From positions 396,001 through 460,000 of the forward strand of contig JAODUO010000186.1 in assembly GCA_025642075.2 (NCBI GenBank): a stretch of DNA of 64,000 nucleotides. The letters are read 5' to 3'. This DNA comes from Ridgeia piscesae. Lineage: Eukaryota; Annelida; Polychaeta; Sabellida; Siboglinidae. Below, in pieces: positions 56,541 through 64,000 of this stretch (position 1 is the first letter of the stretch; each line of letters starts with the position of its first letter). Under the pieces are notes generated by a model, which made no database searches, was not told the origin of the DNA, and was given only the letters and a program-made list of their open reading frames with translations. The position numbers and the translations under genes are program-made.

Positions 56541-57680
56541 GTAAATGTATAAAACAATGATAACTATTTTAATGTAGCTTAACATAGTTAATAAACGTCT
56601 GGAAAGTTGCTAATCGGTTGATGAAATATGACCACATACGCGCACACATACACAAACAATTAAGAGTGCGTGCATGTGCTAAAGGTTTAGAACTAAAGCC
56701 TACATAATAACATAATAAAATACACGAATGTTCATAATTATATATGGTGATGGCAGTGTTATAGTAATAATGATTGATGCTCATAATCACGATGGCCGAA
56801 TGTAGGATATGCCAGCATGGCATCCATCCATGCGTTAGTTATTTCGACCGGGTGTTTGTAGATTAGCGTGATGGTCGAGAGCCTCACTGGTGCAGGCGGC
56901 TAGAGACCCAGCTGGCCGAATCTCAATTTAGATGTGACGGCAATTGTTGATTGGTTGTGGAGTTGATAAGTTATGCATATCCAGCTGTAACGTGAAACCG
57001 GTCACTCTATTTCTGTCGCATACCTGCCAGGCGGGCGGACTAGGATCGTCTGCGTTAAAGAAGACCAGTAAAACACTAATGTGCTTCTAAGTTCTGTAAG
57101 ATTCATAGTTGTCACAAATAATGTGACACGTACGAATTATGGAAAAAGTAGACATATTCTTTATTTAATTACATTAATTTATTATTGTTATATATAATAG
57201 CCCTGTATATATGTAGGTCGTATGTCTTCTATTACATGGCATATATTATTATACAGGTCGACCGGGCGTCTATGTATTTTATTCAGTTAATTGTATTTAA
57301 TCCTACACAAAATGTAATGCGCTCTATATAGCTCCACACTTTAGGCTCTATTCCAGTTACATGCACGTCAAGAGTACATCTACAAAATTTCCTATTATAA
57401 ATGCGAGAAATATTCTACACTAGCTCTTAATTGGTGGCTCAAAGAGCTGGATGGCTTTCAGTGCGACGACTTAGTAGAACAGTTTTCACTTTGTTAAACT
57501 ATACAACTTTTTGACATGACTTATCAAAATCCAATACAACAACCAGACTAAATCCAAAAGTACTAAACTAGTCCTAAACCATCCATAAAAAACATTCTAC
57601 GGCGTACGTGGCTCTCATCGAAAGAGTGGAAAGGATTAGCAAGTGGCGCCTCGTTGTGGAGTCCTGTGCGTGTTCATATC
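56541..57680. other. Intergenic, nothing recognised
   Basis: AT-rich upstream region without ORFs of interest or clear repeats. Confidence 0.4.
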
Positions 57681-57684
57681 TATT

Positions 57685-57865
57685 GCGCGCGTGCGCGTGC
57701 GCGTGCGCGTGCGTGTCTGCGCGCGCTCACGTAGGTGTATTTATGGGTGCGCTTAGGGGTGCCTGTGCGTGTGACGTGTGTATGGATGCTAGTGTACGTG
57801 CGTGTGTGTGCGTGCGCGCGCGCCCTGGCGTGGGTTGGCGTGTATATGTGTGCGTGCGTGCGTGG

Positions 57866-57916
<51 letters not shown>

Positions 57917-58080
57917 TGGTGTGTGTGTGTGCGTGCGTGTGTGTGTGCGTGTGCCCATATGCGTGGGTGAGTGTGGGTGAGTGTGTGAGTGTGTGAGTGT
58001 GTGGGAGAGTGTTTGAACTCGTGTGCATGCGTGCATGCGTGCATGCGTGCATACGTGCGTACGTGCGTGCGTGTATGGTC
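57685..58080. repeat. Mixed GT/GC (tgcg)n microsatellite
   Basis: Runs of gcgtgcgtgcgtgc, gtgtgt and gcatgcgtgcat over about 400 bases; long alternating purine-pyrimidine tracts. ORFs in all frames are low-complexity artefacts. Confidence 0.95.
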
Positions 58081-58249
58081 GGTGATTTCCCTCCTCTTGT
58101 TTTTTTATGTTTTGTCTAAATGTTTCTGTCCTCTGATGATCTGTAACTGATCCTAATGGGCAAAACCCGTGTTTGGAGAAAGATATAATACACGGTTGTG
58201 ATTGCGACCGTGCGTGCGTGTTAGCGCGTGAGTGCGAGTTTGTGCGTGA

Positions 58250-61200
58250 ATGTGGGCGTGATGGTGAATGAGGGAGGGTGGGAGAGTGTGTGAGGTTGAA
58301 TGAGGAAGGGAGGGAGAGTGTATGAGGGTAAATGAGGGAGGGTGGGAGAGTGTGTGAAGGTAAATGAGGGAGGATGGGAGAGTGTGTGAGGGATAAATGA
58401 GGGAGGGTGGGAGAGTGTGTGACGGTGAATGAGGAAGGGAGGGAGAGTGTGTGAGGGTAAATGAGGGAGGGTGTGAGAGTGTGTGAGGTTGAATGAGGAA
58501 GGGAGGGAGAGTGTGTGAGGTTGAATGAGGAAGGGTGGGACAGTGTGTGAGGGTGAATGAGGGATGGTGGGAGAGTGTGTGCGGGTAAATGAGGGAGGGT
58601 GGGAGAGTGTGTGAGGGTAAATGAGGGAGGTGGGAGAGTGTGTGAGGGTAAATGAGGGAGGGTGGGAGAGTGTGTGAGGTTGAATGAGGAAGGGAGGGAG
58701 AGTGTGTGAGGGTAAATGAGGGAGGGTGGGAGAGTGTGTGAGGGTGAATGAGGGAGGGTGGGAGAGTGTGTGAGGGTAAATGAGGGAGGGTGGGAGAGTG
58801 TGTGAGGGTGAATGAGGGAGGGTGGGAGAGTGTGTGAGGGTAAATGAGGGAGGGTGGGAGAGTGTGTGAGGGTGAATGAGGGAGGGTGGGAGAGTGTGTG
58901 AGGTGAATGAGGAAGGGTGGGAGAGTGTGTGAGGGTAAATGAGGGAGGGTGGGAGAGTGTGTGAGGGTAAATGAGGGAGGATGGGAGAGTGTGTGAGGGT
59001 AATGAGGAGGGTGGGAGAGTGTGTGAGGGTAAATGAGGGAGGTGGGAGAGTGTGTGACGGTGAATGAGGGAGGAGGGAGAGTGTGTGAGGGTAAATGAGG
59101 GAGGGTGGGAGAGTGTGTGAGGGTAAATGAGGAAGGGAGGGAGAGTGTGTGAGGGTAAATGAGGGAGGGTGGGAGAGTGTGTGAGGGTAAATGAGGAAGG
59201 GAGGGAGAGTGTGTGAGGGTAAATGAGGGAGGGTGGGAGAGTGTGTGACGGTGAATGAGGAAGGGAGGGAGAGTGTGTGAGGGTAAATGAGGGAGGGTGG
59301 GAGAGTGTGTGAGGTTGAATGAGGAAGGGAGGGAGAGTGTGTGAGGGTGAATGAGGGAGGGTGGGAGAGTGTGTGACGGTGAATGAGGAAGGGTGGGAGA
59401 GTGTGTGAGGGTAAATGAGGGAGGGTGGGAGAGTGTGTGACGGTGAATGAGGAGGGAGGGAGAGTGTGTGAGGGTGAATGAGGGAGGGTGGGAGAGTGTG
59501 TGAGGGTGAATGAGGGAGGGTGGGAGAGTGTGTGAGGGTGAATGAGGGAGGGTGGGAGAGTGTGTGGTGATGGAGGGGGGGAGTGTGTGAGGGTAAATGA
59601 GGGAGGGTGGGAGAGTGTGCGTGTGAATGAGGAAGGGAGGGAGAGTGTGTGAGGGAAATGAGGGAGGGTGGGAGAGTGTGTGACGGTGAATGAGGAAGGA
59701 GGGAGAGTGTGTGAGTAATGAGTGGAGGGTGGGAGAGTGTGTGAGGGTATGAGGGAGGTGTGGGAGAGTGTGTGCGGTGAATGAGGAAGGAGGGAGAGTG
59801 TGTGAGGGTAAATGAGGGGAGGTGGGAGAGTGTGTGACGGTGAATGAGGAAGGGAGGGAGAGTGTGTGGAGGGTAAATGAGGGAGGGTGGGGTGTAGTGA
59901 GGGTGAATGGGGGAGGGTGGGAGAGTGTGTGACGGTGAATGAGGAAGGGAGGGAGAGTGTGGAGGGTAAATGAGGGAGGGTGGAGAGTGTGTGACGGTGA
60001 ATGAGGAAGGGAGGGAGAGTGAGGTGAATGAGGGAGGGTGGGAGAGTGTGTGAGGGTAAATGAGGAAGGGAGGGAGAGTGTGGGAGGGTAAATGAGGGAG
60101 GGTGGGAGAGTGTGTGAGGGTAAATGAGGAAGGGAGGGAGAGTGTGTGAGGGTAAATGAGGGAGGGTGGGAGAGTGTGTGACGATGAATGAGGAAGGGAG
60201 GGAGAGTGTGTGAGGGTAAATGAGGGAGGGTGGGAGAGTGTGTGACGGTGAATGAGGAAGGGAGGGAGAGTGTGTGAGGGTAAATGAGGGAGGGTGGGAG
60301 AGTGTGTGAGGGTAAATGAGGAAGGGAGGGAGAGTGTGTGAGGTTGAATGAGGAAGGGAGGGAGAGTGTGTGACGGTAAATGAGGAAGGGAGGGAGAGTG
60401 TGTGACGGTAAATGAGGGAGGGTGGGAGAGTGTGTGAGGGTAAATGAGGAAGGGAGGGAGAGTGTGTGAGGTTGAATGAGGAAGGGAGGGAGAGTGTGTG
60501 AGGGTAAATGAGGGGAAAGGGGGGAGAGTGTGTGAGGTTGAATGGGGGGGAGGGAGAGTGTGTGAGGTAAATGAGGGAGGGTGGGAGAGTGGTTTCGGTA
60601 ATTGAGGGAGGGTGGGAGAGTGTGTGACGGTAAATGAGGAAGGGAGGGAGAGTGTGTGACGGTAAATGAGGGAGGGTGGGAGAGTGTGTGACGGTAAATG
60701 AGGAAGGGAGGGAGAGTGTGTGACGGTAAATGAGGGAGGGTGGGAGAGTGTGTGACGGTAAATGAGGAAGGGAGGGAGAGTGTGTGACGGTAAATGAGGG
60801 AGGGTGGGAGAGTGTGTGACGGTAAATGAGGGAGGGTGGGAGAGTGTGTGACGGTAAATGAGGGGAAAGGGGGGGAGAGTGTGTGACGGTAAATGAGGAA
60901 GGGAGGGAGAGTGTGTGACGGTAAATGAGGGAGGGTGGGAGAGTGTGTGACGGTAAATGAGGGAGGGTGGGAGAGTGTGTGACGGTAAATGAGGAAGGGA
61001 GGGAGAGTGTGTGACGGTAAATGAGGAAGGGAGGGAGAGTGTGTGACGGGGAAAAGAGGGAGGGTGGGAGAGTGTGTGAGGGTAAATGAGGGGAAGGGGA
61101 GGAGAGTGGTGGGTGAAGAGAGGGAGGGAGATGTGTGGGGTGAATGAGGAGGGGGGAGAGTGTGTGAGGGTAAATGAGGGAGGGTGGGAGAGTGTGTGAG

Positions 61201-63705
61201 GTTGAATGAGGAAGGGAGGGAGAGTGTGTGAGGGTAAATGAGGGAGGGAGGGAGAGTGTGTGAGGGAAAAGAGGAAGGGAGGGAGAGTGTGTGAGGTTGA
61301 ATGAGGAAGGGAGGGAGAGTGTGTGAGGGTAAATGAGGAAGGGAGGGAGAGTGTGTGAGGGTAAATGAGGGAGGGTGGGAGAGTGTGTGAGGTTGAATGA
61401 GGAAGGGAGGGAGAGTGTGTGAGGGTAAATGAGGGAGGGAGGGAGAGTGTGTGAGGGTGAATGAGGGAGGGTGGGAGAGTGTGTGAGGGTAAATGAGGGA
61501 GGGTGGGAGAGTGTGTGAGGGTGAATGAGGGAGGGGGGGAGTGTGTGAGGGTAAATGAGGAAGGGAGGGAGAGTGTGTGAGGTTGAATGAGGAAGGGAGG
61601 GAGAGTGTGTGAGGGTAAATGAGGGAGGGTGGGAGAGTGTGTGAGGGTAAATGAGGGAGGGTGGGAGAGTGTGTGAGGGTGAATGAGGAAGGGAGGGAGA
61701 GTGTGTGAGGGTAAATGAGGGAGGGAGGGAGAGTGTGTGAGGGTGAATGAGGGAGGGTTTGGGAGAGGGTGAGGGTAATGAGGGGGGGTGGGAGAGTGTG
61801 TGAGGGTGAATGAGGGAGGGTGGGAGAGGTGTGAGGTGAATGAGGGGGGGGAGAGTGTGAGGGTAAGAGGGGGGTGGGAGAGTGTGTGAGGGTAAATGAG
61901 GGAGGGTGGGAGAGTGTGTGACGGTGAATGAGGAAGGGAGGGAGAGTGTGTGAGGGTAAATGAGGGAGGGTGGGAGAGTGGTGAGGTAAAAGAGGGAGGG
62001 GTGGGAGAGGTGTGAGGGAATGAGGGAGGGTGGGGGAGTGTGTGAGGTGAATGAGGAAGGGAGGGAGAGGGGTGAGGGTAAAAGAGGGAGGGAGGGAGAG
62101 GTGGAGGGTAAATGAGGGAGGGTGGGAGAGTGTGTGAGGGAATGAGGAAAGAGAGGGAGAGTGTGTCAGGGTAATGAGGGAGGGTGGGGAGAGGGGTGAG
62201 GTTGAATGAGGAAGGGAGGGAGAGTGTGGGAGGGTAAATGAGGGAGGGTGGGAGAGTGTGTGAGGGTGAATGAGGGAGGGTGGGAGAGTGTGTGAGGGTA
62301 AATGAGGGAGGGTGGGAGAGTGTGTGAGGTTGAATGAGGAAGGGAGGGAGAGTGTGTGAGGGTGAATGAGGGAGGGTGGGAGAGTGTGAGGGTAAATGAG
62401 GGAGGGTGGGAGAGTGTGTGACGGTGAATGAGGGAGGATGGGAGAGTGTGTGAGGGTGAATGAGGGAGGGTGGGAGAGTGTGTGAGGGTGAATGAGGGAG
62501 GGTGGGAGAGTGTGTGAGGGTGAATGAGGGAGGGTGGGAGAGTGTGTGAGGGTAAATGAGGGAGGGTGGGAGAGTGTGTGACGGTGAATGAGGGAGGGTG
62601 GGAGAGTGTGTGAGGGTGAATGAGGGAGGGTGGGAGAGTGTGTGAGGGTGAATGAGGGAGGGTGGGAGAGTGTGTGAGGGTGAATGAGGGAGGGTGGGAG
62701 AGTGTGTGAGGGTGAATGAGGGATGGTGGGAGAGTGAGTGAGGGTGAATGAGGCAGGGTGAGAGAGTGTGTGAGGTTGAATGAGGAAGGGTGGGAGAGTG
62801 TGTGAGGGTGAATGAGGGAGGGTGGGAGAGTGTGTGAGGGTGAATTAGGGAGGTGGGAGAGTGTGTGACGGTGAATGAGGGAGGATGGGAGAGTGTGTGA
62901 GGGTGAATGAGGGAGGGTGGGATAGTGTGTGAGGGTGAATGAGGGAGGGTGGGAGAGTGTGTGAGGGTGAATGAGGGAGGGTGGGAGAGTGTGAGGGTGA
63001 ATGAGGGAGGGTGAGAGAGTGTTGAAGGTGAATGGGGAGGGTGGGAGAGTGAGTGAGCGTGAATGAGGGAGGGTGGGAAAGTGTGTGAGGGTGAATGAGG
63101 GAGGGTGTGAGAGTGTGTGAGCGTGAATGAGGGAGGGTGTGAGAGTGTGTGAGGGTGAATGAGGGAGGGTGGGAGAGTGTGTGAGGGTGAATGAGGGAGG
63201 GTGGGAGAGTGTGTGAGGGTGAATGAGGGAGGGTGTGAGAGTGTGTGAGGTGAATGAGGGAGGGTGGGAGAGTGTGTGAGCGTGAATGAGGGAGGGTGTG
63301 AGAGTGTGAGGCTGAATGATGGAGGGTGGGAGAGGGGTGGGGGTGGGGGCGGGGGAAAGTGTGTGAGGGTGAATGAGGGGGGGTGTGAGAGGGGAGCGTG
63401 AATGAGGGTGGGTGGAGAGTGTGTGAGGGTGAATGAGGGAGGGTGGGAGGTGTGAGGGTGAATGAGGGAGGGTGTGAGAGTGTGTGAGGGTGAATGAGGG
63501 AGGGTGGGAGAGTGTGTGAGGGTGAATGAGGGAGGGGGGGAAGAGTGTGTTATGGTGAAGGAGGGAGGGTGGGAGAGTGTGTGACAGTGAATGAGGGAGG
63601 GTGGGAGAGTGTGTTATGGTGAAGGAGGGAGGGTGGGAGAGTGTGTGACAGTGAATGAGGGAGGGTGGAAGAGTGTGACGGTGAATGAGGGAGGGTGGGA
63701 GAGTA
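58250..63705 (+). repeat. 5.5-kb, 32-bp G-rich minisatellite (about 170 units)
   Basis: The unit is 32 bp: gtgagggtgaatgaggg then agggtgggagagtgt. Two main variants occur: A (gagggagggtgggagag) and B (gaggaagggagggagag), often alternating as a 64-bp higher-order unit in the left half, with mostly A units at the right end. Other shared variants are gtgacggt and gtgaggtt. Patches near 59.56-59.77, 61.08-61.15, 61.75-62.2 and 63.33-63.42 kb contain many small indels. Each A unit contains four GGG tracts with loops of 7, 1 and 1 bases. Confidence 0.97.
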
Positions 63706-64000
63706 TGTGAACGTCACATGTATAGCATAGTAACAGACAATATAGGCCTACGTATGGTTTATAAATCTGATGCATTTATGTGTTGACTGTTCGAGTATTT
63801 TAGGCAATTTAGTCAAATAAACCTCTGTGTCTTTGTGAAATAAAACGGAAGGCACAAAAAAGATACAGCGGGACCACTGTTGCAGGTACACCAAGTTGCT
63901 CCACACAGCCCCTTCTGGGGCTAACATAGGAGTTGTGCAGTGCGCAATGCTGGGTGCATGAAGGTGAATTTAGAAGAAAAATACTAACAATTGAAATGAA
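63706..64000. other. Flank of the minisatellite, nothing recognised
   Basis: Unique sequence to the window end; 'gtgcagtgcgcaatgctggg' is not part of a recognisable gene. Confidence 0.4.

Noticed and set aside
57608..58052. ORFs in several frames on both strands rich in Cys/Val/Arg or His/Thr
   Set aside because: Low-complexity translations of the GT/GC repeat.
58250..63705. CRISPR array or telomere
   Set aside because: Repeats are directly adjacent with no spacers, the unit is not telomeric, and the host is eukaryotic.

Overview
The window is eukaryotic nuclear DNA, most likely from a marine invertebrate and plausibly a mollusc. It is AT-rich, has long repeat-filled introns with GT-AG splice sites, tRNA-derived SINEs, many small terminal-inverted-repeat (TIR) transposons, and long micro- and minisatellites. 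No bacterial genes, rRNA genes or functional tRNA genes were seen. The species cannot be fixed from sequence alone.

Nearly everything coding belongs to one gene on the minus strand. It starts near 56.5 kb, or at an internal start near 53.5 kb, and runs off the left edge. I reconstructed 27 well-supported exons plus a tentative first exon, working out both splice sites and the intron phase at each junction. One junction is faulty: the FN3-12 acceptor near 18,889 has lost its AG. Read 5' to 3', the protein of about 3,100 residues is: intracellular immunoglobulin (Ig) domain; a short helical charged segment; a second Ig; 17 fibronectin type III (FN3) domains; a Glu/Lys/Pro/Val linker; Ig domains split across exons; a large Ser/Lys/Arg exon of 9-residue SLSRKDSAK-type repeats; a PEVK-like EEPVAKK tract; another Ig; and two SH3 domains in a row. 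The last visible residues, after the second SH3, read like the approach to a RhoGEF (DH) domain. Ig/FN3 arrays followed by SH3 and then DH-PH are the signature of the obscurin/UNC-89 family of giant sarcomeric scaffold and signalling proteins. This is therefore best read as the 5' two-thirds or so of an obscurin/UNC-89-like gene with an unusually long FN3 array.

Layout. 0.2-4.2 kb: SH3 and last Ig exons. 4.6-7.0 kb: Ig exons and PEVK-like tract. 8.5-9.9 kb: KDS-repeat cassette exon. 11.2-13.7 kb: Ig half and three FN3s. 16.3-20.1 kb: four nearly identical FN3 exons from recent tandem duplication. 21.7-36.0 kb: the other ten FN3 exons. 36.9-38.5 kb: Ig and helical exons. 38.5-53.2 kb: a 14.7 kb intron full of transposons and minisatellites. 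53.2-53.5 kb: first Ig exon. 55.9-56.5 kb: CpG-rich putative first exon and promoter. 56.5-64 kb: intergenic DNA dominated by a 5.5 kb, 32-bp G-rich minisatellite.

The points most worth following are: (1) a 24-bp minisatellite grown out of a 3' splice site, whose units each carry an acceptor-like CCCCTAG and stay open in the exon's frame; (2) the phase-symmetric KDS cassette inserted inside an Ig domain, carrying its own replacement half-domain; (3) the recently quadruplicated FN3 exons, one of which lacks its acceptor AG beside a suspicious sequence tract; (4) about 170 tandem G-quadruplex-type units upstream of the gene; (5) a TTAA-flanked piggyBac-like element nested inside a copy of a separate small TIR element family with at least seven copies here.
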